64,000 nt of DNA, taken from NCBI RefSeq assembly GCF_005222205.1, contig NZ_CP032347.1, positions 310,001 to 374,000 of the forward strand. Direction: 5' to 3'. The first letter of the stretch is position 1. The number at the start of each line of letters is the position of its first letter. The notes beneath the pieces were generated by a model. The model saw nothing but the letters and a program-made list of their open reading frames with translations, was not told the origin of the DNA and did not search any database. A program made the translations under genes and the position numbers. This stretch comes from Azospirillum brasilense (GTDB taxonomy: Bacteria; Pseudomonadota; Alphaproteobacteria; Azospirillales; Azospirillaceae). Shown here piece by piece: positions 43,110 to 51,597 of this stretch.

Positions 43110-45272
43110 TCAGGCGGCGGCGCGGGCGGACCAGATGTCCTCGAAGCTCCAGCGGTCCACCATGGCGCCGGCGCGGCGCCAGCGGTCGGCATGCGCGTCG
43201 CGCGGCTGCTCGTCCAGCGCCACCAGGGTGACGCGGGGCAGCCAGACGCAGGCCCCGCCCAGCGCGCGCAGGCGCAGGCAGAGGTCCAGCCCCTTGTGGT
43301 CGGCCCCCATGTAGGAGCCCATGGTCGCCAGCGCGCGGACCAGCGCGTCCTTGGGCAGCAGCGCGCATTCCGGGGCGGCGGCGTCCACCGTCGCCGCGTC
43401 CTGCTCCTTCAGCCAGTCGCGCGGGTAGCCGGCGAAGCGGCGCTCGAAGGTCTTGGCGCCGTCCGAACCCTCCACCGCCATGATGCCGGCGAAGCGGATC
43501 GAATGGTCCTCGTAGAGCAGCGTCGGGCTGACCATCACCGGCCCGCCGGACTTGCGCGACACCCGCTCCAGCGCCGACAGCCAGCCCTTCTCGGTCGGCA
43601 GGACGGAGGGGGAGAGCGTCAGCACCCGCTCGCCGCGGGCGTGGGGCAGGGCGGCGGCCATCGCCTCGAACGCGTCGGTGGCGTCGGGAGCGGCGACGAA
43701 GGTGACGGCCATGCGGTAGAAGGCGGCGGCCTGACGGACCGCACCGCCCAGCCGCTCATGCGTGCCGGCGGCGGCGACCACCAGCAGTTCGGTCTCGGCG
43801 AAGTCCGGGTCGATGGCGAGGCGGGCGATGTTGAGGTCCACATCCTCCCGCGCGTCGGTCACCGGCAGGATCACCGAGACGCGCGGCGCCTTGACCGGAC
43901 GGCCCATCGGGTGCACGCCCGCCGACGGCGCGGCACCGGAGCGGGCGCGGGCGGTGCGCAGCATCGGGCCGACATGGCGCGCGATCAGCGTGTCGATGGA
44001 CGGGCTGTCGAGATTGACCAGCGACAGCATGCGGCGCAGCGCTTCCGGAGCCGGGGGCAGGCAGCTCAGCGGCAGGAAGGCGAAGCGGTCGTCGGCCAGT
44101 TCCAGTTCCAGATGGAACTCGGCGCCCGGGGGCAGGCCCGACGGCTCGGCGGCGAAAGCGGTGAAGCCGTGCTGGTCCTGGCCGGGGATCATGCGCCCGG
44201 CGAACAGACCGTCATGCTGGAAGGCTTCCGTCACGTCGCGGCGGGCCAGCCGCGACCAGCCCTCGTCGAGCCGGACGGCGACGCCGGGCCCCTTCAGCGT
44301 GACGGCGCGGACCTGCCGCGTCGGGTCGAGCAGCCAGCCGGCGACGAACAGCCCGGCCCCCGGCACGCGCAACGCCATGTCCAGCCCGGTCCGCACCGGG
44401 ATGTCGAGCCGCGACACCGTTTCCGCACCGTCGTAGCGCGACGCGGCGATGCGCGTCATCCGCTGGCGCGTTTCGGCGTCCTGGATGTTGCCCAGCATGT
44501 CGCGCACATGGGCGGAGGCCACGCCGTCGGGCAGGATGGTGCGGTGCTCGAAGATCTCCAGGTGGCGCCAGCCCTCGGCGGCGCGGTAGTGGATTCGGCG
44601 GATGGCGGTGGGAAGCGGGGTCTGGTCGGTCAGCACCGCCATCACGCCCGACGCCTCCGGCGGCAGGTCGGGACGGGCGAAGGCCCCGGCGGTGGCGCGG
44701 TAGGCTGCGGTCTCCTCCGCCTCGATCAGGATCTTCTGGGCGCCGTTGCGGAAGCTGCGCGCCCAGCCCTGGAGCATCAGGCTGCCGTCGCGGAAGCGTC
44801 CGAACACCTCGGCGAAGCCGTCCGGCTGAGACACCTCCTGGGCGAGGCCCGAGAGCAGGCGGCCGATGCGGTCGGAGTCACTGTCCGAAGACGCGGCCAG
44901 CTGGATCGCGAAATCCAGCGCCACGGCCAGCGCGCCGGGCTGGAAGCCCTTCAGCGCCGAGACGAGGTGCGACGGGTTGGTGCGGACGTTGGACAGGCGC
45001 GGCAGGACGAGGCGTTCCCCCTTCTCGTCCGCCAGCTCGACGCGCGACGGGCGCATCTGCGCCAGCCCCGGCACGCGGATGCCGCCAAGGAACCAGCGCT
45101 CGCCCTCGGCGTCGGCCCAGGAGCGTCCGGCGTAGCGGCCCTCCACCGACCCGTCGAGATGAACGGCGCCCTGCGCGGGCAGCGCCCGGTCAATGGCGCC
45201 GAACAGGACGAGCGTGTCGTCGTCAAGAAGAATGGCCGCCGTGATGTCGGCCTTGGTGATCGGTTCCTTCAT
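43110..45272 (-). CDS. Large GT2-like protein with probably inactive transferase domain
   Basis: A 720-residue protein. About 450 N-terminal residues are beta-rich and novel to me, with the module 'GLFVAGWLLDPTRQVRAV' to 'HGFTAF' at about 330-400. A C-terminal GT-A domain (about residues 485-715) begins 'PRVSVILPVTDAREDVDLNI'. Where its paralogue at 47399-49750 has 'LFLNSDVIP', this one reads 'LTLSPSVLP', and where the other has 'EDSDLCLRIR' it has 'HKGLDLCLRLR'. Both catalytic acidic motifs are therefore missing. It overlaps the upstream GT4 gene by four bases. It may be a structural or sugar-binding partner. Confidence 0.75.
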   Translation of the reverse strand: MKEPITKADITAAILLDDDTLVLFGAIDRALPAQGAVHLDGSVEGRYAGRSWADAEGERWFLGGIRVPGLAQMRPSRVELADEKGERLVLPRLSNVRTNPSHLVSALKGFQPGALAVALDFAIQLAASSDSDSDRIGRLLSGLAQEVSQPDGFAEVFGRFRDGSLMLQGWARSFRNGAQKILIEAEETAAYRATAGAFARPDLPPEASGVMAVLTDQTPLPTAIRRIHYRAAEGWRHLEIFEHRTILPDGVASAHVRDMLGNIQDAETRQRMTRIAASRYDGAETVSRLDIPVRTGLDMALRVPGAGLFVAGWLLDPTRQVRAVTLKGPGVAVRLDEGWSRLARRDVTEAFQHDGLFAGRMIPGQDQHGFTAFAAEPSGLPPGAEFHLELELADDRFAFLPLSCLPPAPEALRRMLSLVNLDSPSIDTLIARHVGPMLRTARARSGAAPSAGVHPMGRPVKAPRVSVILPVTDAREDVDLNIARLAIDPDFAETELLVVAAAGTHERLGGAVRQAAAFYRMAVTFVAAPDATDAFEAMAAALPHARGERVLTLSPSVLPTEKGWLSALERVSRKSGGPVMVSPTLLYEDHSIRFAGIMAVEGSDGAKTFERRFAGYPRDWLKEQDAATVDAAAPECALLPKDALVRALATMGSYMGADHKGLDLCLRLRALGGACVWLPRVTLVALDEQPRDAHADRWRRAGAMVDRWSFEDIWSARAAA

Positions 45273-46570
45273 CCCGCAATGCTCCCCGCGATCGAGCCCT
45301 GCCCATGCGATCCCCCCGGACCGTTCATTATGTCGTCATAGAGAATGACGTGTTGTTCGGCGGCCTCTTCGGTCGTCGGGACCGCCGGCATGTTGGAGAC
45401 GAGCCGGTCCCACAGGCCCGGCTCGGTCATCGCGCGCGTCATCACGCGCGCCAGATCCGCGGCGTCCCCCGCCCGGAAATGCAGCCCGTCCACCCCGTCG
45501 GTCACCGATTCCGCCATGCCGCCGATGCCGCTGCAGATGACCGGACGGCGGTGCTGGAAGGCTTCGCGGATGACCAGCGGGGCGTTCTCCCACCAGATTG
45601 ACGGCATCACCACCCAGTCGGCGGCGGCCATCAGCTCGGGCATCTCCTCGCGCCGGTAGGGGCCGTGGCGGACGGCGGTGCCGCGGGCGTTCTTGAAGCC
45701 CTGCTCGACCTTGTCCTTGAAGGCGTCGGTCTGGAACGGCGCGCCGCCATGGACGGCCAGCGTCAGGTCCTGCCCCTGCTTCTCCAGCCGGGCGGCGGCG
45801 TCCAGCGCGACGGTGATCCCCTTGAAGGGATTCAGGTTTCCGAAGTAGGCGAAGGCGTTGCGCGGCGCGCCCGCGGGCAGCGGCCGGTGCGGCGCCGGGC
45901 GGACCGCCGGGCGCCCGTTCTCCATGACGGAGATGCTGTCCGGGTCGATGCCCCAGGCGATGTAGCGGTCGCGCAGGAAGGCGCTGGGCGCCAGGAAATG
46001 GTCGACCAGCCCGAACATCGCCTTGATATGCTTCTCGCGCAGCACGAACTGGTCGGCCGGCCGGTCGGGGAAGCAGCGGTGGCAGGCGTCGGGCGAGGCC
46101 ATGCGGCACAGCGCATGACTTCCGGTCGTCACCATCTGCCCGTCGTTGGCGCAGATCGGGTAGTAGTCGTGCAGCGTGTAGACGATCCGTGCCCGCGGGC
46201 AGACGCGGCGGATCAGGAACAGCATCTCCACGCCCAGCAGCAGCGTGTGGTGGATGTGCACGATGTCCGGCTGGAAGGCGCGCAGCAGGTTCGACAGGTC
46301 CGGCACGATGCCGTGCAGGTCGATCTGGCTCTGGAAGAAGTGATCGAAATGCCCGGCCCACAGCACCACCTCGTCGGCGCTGCGGCCGAGCGTCTGGAGG
46401 TTGGTGCCGGGCTTGCGGTCGCGGTGGACGCCGTTGGTGCAGGCGAGGAACAGGGCTTCGGCCCCCTTGGCCTTCAGGCTGCCGAACAGCTCGTGCGCGA
46501 AGATCTCCGTGCCGCCGGGGTGCAGGCTCGGGTGGTTGTGGGCGACGACGAGGACGCGGGGCAGGCTCAT
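45269..46570 (-). CDS. GT4 family glycosyltransferase
   Basis: A 433-residue GT-B enzyme: 'VLVVAHNHPSLHPGGTEIFAHEL' at the N-terminus, 'DIVHIHHTLLLGVEMLFLI' and 'HDYYPICANDGQMVTT' in the first lobe, a cysteine cluster 'CRMASPDACHRCFP', and the donor-site block 'PSIWWENAPLVIREAFQHRRP' with EX7E. Start at 46570 ('MSLPRVLVVAH') overlaps the methyltransferase stop by four bases; its own stop overlaps the next gene by four bases. It is paralogous to the GT4 at 41755-43068 along its whole length. Confidence 0.88.
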   Translation of the reverse strand: MSLPRVLVVAHNHPSLHPGGTEIFAHELFGSLKAKGAEALFLACTNGVHRDRKPGTNLQTLGRSADEVVLWAGHFDHFFQSQIDLHGIVPDLSNLLRAFQPDIVHIHHTLLLGVEMLFLIRRVCPRARIVYTLHDYYPICANDGQMVTTGSHALCRMASPDACHRCFPDRPADQFVLREKHIKAMFGLVDHFLAPSAFLRDRYIAWGIDPDSISVMENGRPAVRPAPHRPLPAGAPRNAFAYFGNLNPFKGITVALDAAARLEKQGQDLTLAVHGGAPFQTDAFKDKVEQGFKNARGTAVRHGPYRREEMPELMAAADWVVMPSIWWENAPLVIREAFQHRRPVICSGIGGMAESVTDGVDGLHFRAGDAADLARVMTRAMTEPGLWDRLVSNMPAVPTTEEAAEQHVILYDDIMNGPGGSHGQGSIAGSIAG

Positions 46571-47394
46571 CGCGCGCCCTCCTTTTCCAGAACCAGGAGA
46601 TCCTGGAAGTTCTCGGCGTTGCGCTGCCCGCTCCAATGGCCGCGCAGGACCGGGCGCGCCGGGCGCAGCCCCTGTTCCGCGAAGGTGCCGAGCAGGAAGG
46701 ATTCGCTGTAGGCGACGGCGGCGTTGGGGTTGGCCTCGTCGGCGATGAACTCCGGCCCGGCGGCCTCGAGGAAGGCCGGGCGGGCGGTCTTCTTCGCGAT
46801 GCCGTCCCGCGCGCGGGCGTCCACCAGGAACAGGCTGAGGAAGCAGCGCCCGCCCGGCTTCAGCACGCGGGCGATCTCCGCCGCGTAGCGCACGGTCTCC
46901 GCCGTCCGCAGATGGGTGATGACCGAGGTCAGGATCACGAAGTCGTGCCCGCCATCCGGGAAGGGCAGGCGGGTCTGCGCCGCGTCCTCCGCCCCGCCGG
47001 GGTTGTAGAGCGCGTTCGCCACGTCGAGCGTCCGGAATCGGAACTCCGGATAGGCCGGGGTGATCGTCTCGGCGCACCAGCGGATGCCGTCCTCGACGAT
47101 GTCCACGCCGTCGTAGCTGGAGTCGAGATACTGGGTCAGCGGCACGGCCATGCGCCCGATGCCGCAGCCGATCTCCAGCACGCGGTGCTTCGGCTTCAGC
47201 CCGCCGACGCGGACGAAGTGGCGCAGGAACTCCGCCCCGATGGCCCGGAAATCGCCGTCGCCGATGAACACGCGGTCCGGCGGCGGCACGGGCAGGAAGC
47301 GGTTGCGGGCGATCTGCGCGCACAGCCATTCCAGCCGCGGGTCGGTGTTGCGGCGCAGGACGGCGAGGCGGCGCCCGGTGAGGATCTCGTTCAT
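46567..47394 (-). CDS. SAM-dependent methyltransferase
   Basis: A 275-residue class I methyltransferase. SAM-binding motif I is 'VLEIGCGIGRMAVPL', motif II 'YDGVDIVEDGIRWC', and 'HDFVILTSVITHLRT' with 'AEIARVLKPGGRCFLSLFLV' complete the fold. Start at 47394 ('MNEILTGRR'), four bases after the stop of the large GT2 gene. In this setting it probably methylates a sugar residue or caps the glycan chain; the acceptor is inferred from context only. Confidence 0.87.
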   Translation of the reverse strand: MNEILTGRRLAVLRRNTDPRLEWLCAQIARNRFLPVPPPDRVFIGDGDFRAIGAEFLRHFVRVGGLKPKHRVLEIGCGIGRMAVPLTQYLDSSYDGVDIVEDGIRWCAETITPAYPEFRFRTLDVANALYNPGGAEDAAQTRLPFPDGGHDFVILTSVITHLRTAETVRYAAEIARVLKPGGRCFLSLFLVDARARDGIAKKTARPAFLEAAGPEFIADEANPNAAVAYSESFLLGTFAEQGLRPARPVLRGHWSGQRNAENFQDLLVLEKEGAR

Positions 47395-47398
47395 CAGG

Positions 47399-49750
47399 TC
47401 AGCTCCGGTTCCGGTTCGCGCGCCCGAACAGGCGGGATTTGCCCGGAACGGCAACGGGAAGGGCGGTGTCCGTGGGAACGCCCGCCGACAGGGGGCGCAT
47501 CAGGCTGTCCTCCAGCGCGGGCGGCGGTGGCGACGCGTTCCAGTCGCGGGCGGCCAGCTCCTCCATCATCGCGGCCCAGCGGCGGGCGTGGAGCCAGCCG
47601 TTGTATTCGGAGGCGACGCCGCGGGTGTAGCCCTGGTGCCGGCTGATCGAGCGGCGCTCCAGATGGTACAGCTCGACCGAGGGGACGTAGCGGATGTCCA
47701 GCCCGGCCTTGCGGATGCGCAGGCAGAGGTCGGAGTCCTCGTAATCGCCGATGACGTAGTCCTCGCAGAAGCCGCCCACGGCGTCGAAGGTCTCGCGGGT
47801 CATCATCAGGCAGGCGCCGGTCACGCCGGGCACGCTGCGCTCCCGCCGGGCGGGCAGGAAGTCGCGCGGCAGGCCCTTGAAGAAGTGATGGTTGTACCAG
47901 CGCCCACGGACGTCGCGGTCGAAGTACAGCCCGGCGTGCTGCAGGCTGTCGTCGTCGAACAGCAGCTTCGGCCCGACCGCCCCGGTCCCCGGCGCGCGCT
48001 CCAGCGCGGCGAGCAGGACGGGCAGCCAGCCGGGCTGGTCAGGGATCACGTCGGAATTCAGGAACAGCAGGGTGCGTCCGGTGGAGGCTGCGACGCCCGT
48101 GTTGTTGGCCGCCGAGTAGCCGTAGTTGGCCGGCTGCACCAGCACCCGCATCGGCAGGCCGTAAAGCGCGTGGAAGCCGTGCAGCATGTGCACCAGCTCG
48201 TCGCGCTGCTCCGGGCTGTCGAGCACGAAGATCAGCTCCGCCCCGGCCATGCCGGGATCGGTGGCGAAGCTGGAGAGCTGGAAGCGCAGGAACTCCAGCG
48301 CCTTGTAGAGCGGGATGATGACCGAGACGGCGGGCGTCTCCGGGATGCGCCCGAAGCTGACGGTTTCCGGCTCGCCGCGGCTGGCCATGTGGGCGGCGTG
48401 GAGCGGTGCCACGGCCGGGGCGATCACGGTTTCCAGAACCAGCGGGGTCGCGTGCTGCGGCGGCAGGCTGCCGAGCACCGCGGCGCGGGCGTCGGCGGGC
48501 GACAGCGGGCGCAGCGGCGGCACCAGCCGGATCGACCCGCCAGAGCCGAGGCGAAGCTCCGCATGGACCTGAAGCGCCGCGGCAGGCTCGGGCGCGCCGG
48601 GCAGGTAGGCGACGAAGCCGCTGCGGTCGGTGGACGGGGCGGTGCCGAACAGCTTCGCCACGTCCTCGCGCGGGAAGCGGTGTTCCAGCACCTCCAGCCG
48701 GCGCTCGCCGCCGAAGGGCGTGTGCACGGTGAGGCCGCCGGACAAGCCGTGCGGATCGTGCACCCAGCCGGCCAGGAACAGCCCGCCGTCACCGGTCGGA
48801 ACGGCAAGGTCGAGGGCGGCGCCGATGGAGCGCTTGGCGTCGGCGACCTGCCGCTTGGGCAGCGGGGCGAGCACCTGAAGCTCGCGCACTGCCGCTGCGG
48901 CCGTGGCGTCCGACCGTCCGCGCTGGGCGAGCGCGTTCAGAATGTACTGGCGCAGCTCCAGCGGCGTGTCGCGTCGCGTGGACAGCCGCTCGGTCAGGCT
49001 CGGCAGGTTGGGCGCCACGGCCGAGAAGGCGCGGCAGGCCAGCCCGTTGCGGCCGAGAACCACCAGCAGGTTGCCCGGCGCGCACAGCGCCTTGTCGACC
49101 AGCAGCGACATGGCGGCGCGCCCGCGCCGGTCCAGCGCGGAGCCGATGCAGACGTCGAAGGGAGAGGGGCCGACGGCGCCCATGGTGATGATGACCGCCC
49201 CCGTCACCTCGCCGAAACCCGACGACAGCGACCCGCCACAGAGCAGAAGCTCGTCGGTCGCCAGGGCGCGGGCGATGATTGGGGAGGGGGTGGGCGACAG
49301 CTCCAGCACCATGCGGCGGCACACCGCGGCGAAGCCGGCGTCGCTGCGCAGCGCCGGGGTGGAGCGCGCGAAATCGAAGAGGAAGCGGACCACGCGCAGC
49401 CGGGAGGGCGCGTCGAGGCTGCCGAGCAGGAAGGCTGGGTCGGGGTCGGGAACCTGCGGTTCGGCCAGGACCTCCGCGACGACGCGGCTCTGGGCCACGA
49501 AACGGACGGGCGCACCGGAGGTCCGGGGCGCCCGCAGGATCGACAGCACCCGCTGCCCACCCCAGCTCGTCCGCACGGACAAGGTGGTGTAGGGGGGCCG
49601 GACCTCCTCGCCGTCGAGGGTGGGAACGACCCGGCCGGAGGGCTCCGGTCCGTCGCTCTCCCACGAGGCGAGCACGAAGTCGTCGCCGAGCGCATGGAGC
49701 TGGGCGGACGCGATGGAGGCGGAGGCCGGCAGGACGGCGAGCACGGTCAT
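47399..49750 (-). CDS. Large GT2 glycosyltransferase with N-terminal beta-rich modules
   Basis: A 783-residue protein. The first 450 residues contain beta-rich segments, including 'GLFLAGWVHDPHGLSGGL' to 'SGFVAYLPG' (about 320-400). The C-terminal GT-A domain (about residues 470-760) reads 'VSVIIPLYKALEFLRFQL', 'LVQPANYGYSAANNTGV', metal-binding 'LFLNSDVIP', 'GVTGACLMMTRETF' and the base motif 'GDYEDSDLCLRIRKAG', as in rhamnosyl-type GT2 enzymes. AAGGAA precedes the ATG at 49750. It heads a tightly coupled run with the methyltransferase, GT4 and degenerate GT2-like genes. Confidence 0.85.
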   Translation of the reverse strand: MTVLAVLPASASIASAQLHALGDDFVLASWESDGPEPSGRVVPTLDGEEVRPPYTTLSVRTSWGGQRVLSILRAPRTSGAPVRFVAQSRVVAEVLAEPQVPDPDPAFLLGSLDAPSRLRVVRFLFDFARSTPALRSDAGFAAVCRRMVLELSPTPSPIIARALATDELLLCGGSLSSGFGEVTGAVIITMGAVGPSPFDVCIGSALDRRGRAAMSLLVDKALCAPGNLLVVLGRNGLACRAFSAVAPNLPSLTERLSTRRDTPLELRQYILNALAQRGRSDATAAAAVRELQVLAPLPKRQVADAKRSIGAALDLAVPTGDGGLFLAGWVHDPHGLSGGLTVHTPFGGERRLEVLEHRFPREDVAKLFGTAPSTDRSGFVAYLPGAPEPAAALQVHAELRLGSGGSIRLVPPLRPLSPADARAAVLGSLPPQHATPLVLETVIAPAVAPLHAAHMASRGEPETVSFGRIPETPAVSVIIPLYKALEFLRFQLSSFATDPGMAGAELIFVLDSPEQRDELVHMLHGFHALYGLPMRVLVQPANYGYSAANNTGVAASTGRTLLFLNSDVIPDQPGWLPVLLAALERAPGTGAVGPKLLFDDDSLQHAGLYFDRDVRGRWYNHHFFKGLPRDFLPARRERSVPGVTGACLMMTRETFDAVGGFCEDYVIGDYEDSDLCLRIRKAGLDIRYVPSVELYHLERRSISRHQGYTRGVASEYNGWLHARRWAAMMEELAARDWNASPPPPALEDSLMRPLSAGVPTDTALPVAVPGKSRLFGRANRNRS

Positions 49751-49772
49751 GCGTTCCTTAGCCGGACCCATC

Positions 49773-49797
49773 GGCGGCGTGAATGCAGCACGCCGCC
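49773..49797 (-). terminator. Stem-loop between the RTX gene and the GT operon
   Basis: A perfect 9-base stem (GGCGGCGTG with CACGCCGCC) with a seven-base loop, 28 bases after the RTX stop codon and 23 bases before the large GT2 start codon. There is no T run, so it may act as a partial terminator or mRNA 3' stabiliser that makes the RTX message more abundant than the transferase message. Confidence 0.5.
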
Positions 49798-49824
49798 GGT
49801 CCGGTTCCTGGGTGGATTACGTCT

Positions 49825-50646
49825 TTAGTGAATGACGAAGAAGTCGTTCGGGTTGTTGTGAACTTCGTCGGCCGAAACGCCCTTCAGCATGATGCTGTCG
49901 CCGTTGCCGAGATCGATGACGGCGTTGCCACCCATGTCGGTGACGCGGGCCGCCAGATCGGAGGCGTCGTTGATCTCCAGACCGTTGATGTTGCGCTCGA
50001 TCTGGAGGACGTCTTCGCCGGCGCGGAAGTCGAGAACGACGTCCTGGCCGCCGCCGCCGGAGAAGACGAAGATGTCGTTGCCGGCGCCACCCACCAGGAT
50101 GTCGTTGCCCGCACCACCGTCCAGGATGTCGTTGCCGTCACCGCCGGACAGGTAGTCGTCGCCCTCGCCACCCTTCAGGATGTCGTCGCCGGTGCCGCCC
50201 ATCAGGATGTCGTTGCCCGCACCGCCGTCCAGGTAATCGTTGTGGCCACCGCCCGTCAGGACGTCGTCGCCGTTGCCGCCGCGCAGAATATCGGCGCCGT
50301 CGCCGCCGTTCAGGACGTCGTCGCCGTTGCCGCCGTCGAGGATGTCGTTGCCGCGGCCACCGATCAGCACGTCGTCGCCGTTGCCGCCGGACAGGTAATC
50401 GTCGCCGTCCCCGCCATCCAGCGTGTCGTTGCCGTTGCCGCCGTCCAGGACGTCGGCTCCGCTGCCGCCGCTCAGCAGGTCGTCGCCGTTCCCGCCGAAC
50501 AGGGCGTCGCGCCCGTCGCCGCCCAGGACCGTGTCGGCGCCGTTGCCACCCATCAGGATGTCGTCACCGTTGCCGCCGTTGATGAAGTCGCTGCCGTTGG
50601 TGCCGGTGATGATGTCGTCATAGTTGCCGCCAGGAAGGGTGGCCAT
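49825..50646 (-). CDS. Small RTX calcium-binding repeat protein
   Basis: A 273-residue protein made almost wholly of glycine- and aspartate-rich nonapeptides of the type GGxGxDxLx from residue about 8 to 195 ('GGNGDDILMGGNGADTVLGG', and so on), forming calcium-bound beta-rolls. A 75-residue C-terminal cap ('IFVFSGGGGQDVVLDFRAGEDVL', ending 'NDFFVIH') looks like a type I secretion signal region. There is no N-terminal signal peptide. AAGGAG precedes the ATG. The ABC/HlyD genes about 1 kb away on the same strand are the likely exporter. It may act as a surface or extracellular calcium-dependent matrix protein. Confidence 0.85.
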   Translation of the reverse strand: MATLPGGNYDDIITGTNGSDFINGGNGDDILMGGNGADTVLGGDGRDALFGGNGDDLLSGGSGADVLDGGNGNDTLDGGDGDDYLSGGNGDDVLIGGRGNDILDGGNGDDVLNGGDGADILRGGNGDDVLTGGGHNDYLDGGAGNDILMGGTGDDILKGGEGDDYLSGGDGNDILDGGAGNDILVGGAGNDIFVFSGGGGQDVVLDFRAGEDVLQIERNINGLEINDASDLAARVTDMGGNAVIDLGNGDSIMLKGVSADEVHNNPNDFFVIH

Positions 50647-51381
50647 GAATCATACTCCTTAACGATGGGATTCGGTGGGGTGGGGGATTTCCTACCCCGA
50701 AATGGCGAGGTACCTCTTAGCCTTTACCCAAATACCGTTCGGCATGGCTGTGACAAACATAAGGTCAAACCCAGGCAAATCTTGAGTTCGAAGAGTCAAA
50801 ACACAATAATCATCAACGTTCATTACGTCATTCCTGCCACCTTGGCTTCAAAGCCCTTCGAAAATCTAAACATCTAATTTTGGACGTTGCGCTTGGTGAG
50901 GGTTTTTAAGCTCTCAATTCAAGGCGAAGACTCATGGTTAATGGAAGATTTTGAATTGTTCGCACATAATACTTTCAAAGTTGCCGGGAAGGGGTTTTGT
51001 CGAATTTCGGCGAAATTCCTGGAAATGACCCGCAAGTCCTATGCGTTTGGCTTAGGATTATGCCGTTGATCATTGCCCTTTGGTGGCGCTGCCCAATGCT
51101 GCGGCGCATTCAAAACCACCGCTTTTTCAAAAATCCGAGCAAGAGAACCGGGACTTTTAAAAGCCGGAATTTGAAAGCGGCGGCTTCACCGTATGGCGTG
51201 GTTGGGGCGACGGGCGTCCGGAAAACACGCCTCCGGACCGCCCGGCGAGGCCTTTCATCCGGCCCAGGCCGTTCCGGCGGCCTGCCGCTGTCGGGCTGAA
51301 GGCCGCCGAAGGGCTGTCACCAATGCCCTTGGGAGGGGGCAAAATTTTTGTGTTGCGCCTCGGTCCGGCGTCTGGTCCGGG
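50647..51381. other. Long AT-richer leader region upstream of the RTX gene
   Basis: About 735 bases between the RTX gene and the small gene at 51382-51597. The part 50700-51180 is clearly poorer in GC than the coding DNA around it. Short open frames exist but none has a convincing start or product. It probably holds the RTX promoter with a long untranslated leader. A perfect palindrome at 51002-51018 is described separately. Confidence 0.55.
51002..51018. promoter_or_regulatory. 17-base palindrome upstream of the RTX gene
   Basis: GAATTTCG and CGAAATTC form perfect 8-base arms around a single base. It lies about 355 bases upstream of the RTX start codon within the AT-richer leader. Symmetry and length fit a dimeric regulator site; the binding protein is unknown. 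Confidence 0.4.
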
Positions 51382-51597
51382 TCAGATTTTTCCCGCTTCC
51401 GCTGTGTCCAGGGCGACCCGCGCCAACTGCATCAGCTTCTCGTCGACCGCCGCCCGGTCATAGCCGGGGCTGTCGGCCAGCGAATCGCGCAGACGCATGG
51501 CGATGAACTCGCCGGTGTGGTGCTTGTCGTAGAGATGAACGTCGCCGATGGCGTCGGCGACGCGCTTCAGGGTGTTCCGGTCCCACTGTGTGGTCAT
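51382..51597 (-). CDS. Small hypothetical protein
   Basis: A 71-residue helical protein ('MTTQWDRNTLKRVADAIGDV', then 'GEFIAMRLRDSLADSPGYDRAAVDEKLMQLARVAL'-type helices). AAGGAG sits eight bases before the ATG at 51597, which supports translation. It follows the HlyD gene by 74 bases on the same strand, so it could be the last gene of the type I secretion operon. No family recognised. Confidence 0.6.
   Translation of the reverse strand: MTTQWDRNTLKRVADAIGDVHLYDKHHTGEFIAMRLRDSLADSPGYDRAAVDEKLMQLARVALDTAEAGKI

Noticed and set aside
41606..43192. Upstream extension of the propeller gene into a 910-codon frame
   Set aside because: The extension runs through a palindromic repeat and lies out of frame over the GT4 gene, whose own motifs are clear.
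43191..49828. Two very long plus-strand frames (43191-45341 and 47150-49828) opposite the large GT genes
   Set aside because: They lack domains and start signals; the minus-strand proteins have glycosyltransferase motifs and coupled stop/start overlaps.
49990..50640. Dense short DNA repeats that could suggest a CRISPR or tandem-repeat array
   Set aside because: The periodicity is 27 bases and in frame, encoding RTX nonapeptides; there are no unique spacers.
50887..51299. Two short plus-strand open frames in the RTX leader region
   Set aside because: No ribosome site, no family resemblance, and they lie in AT-richer DNA that looks regulatory.
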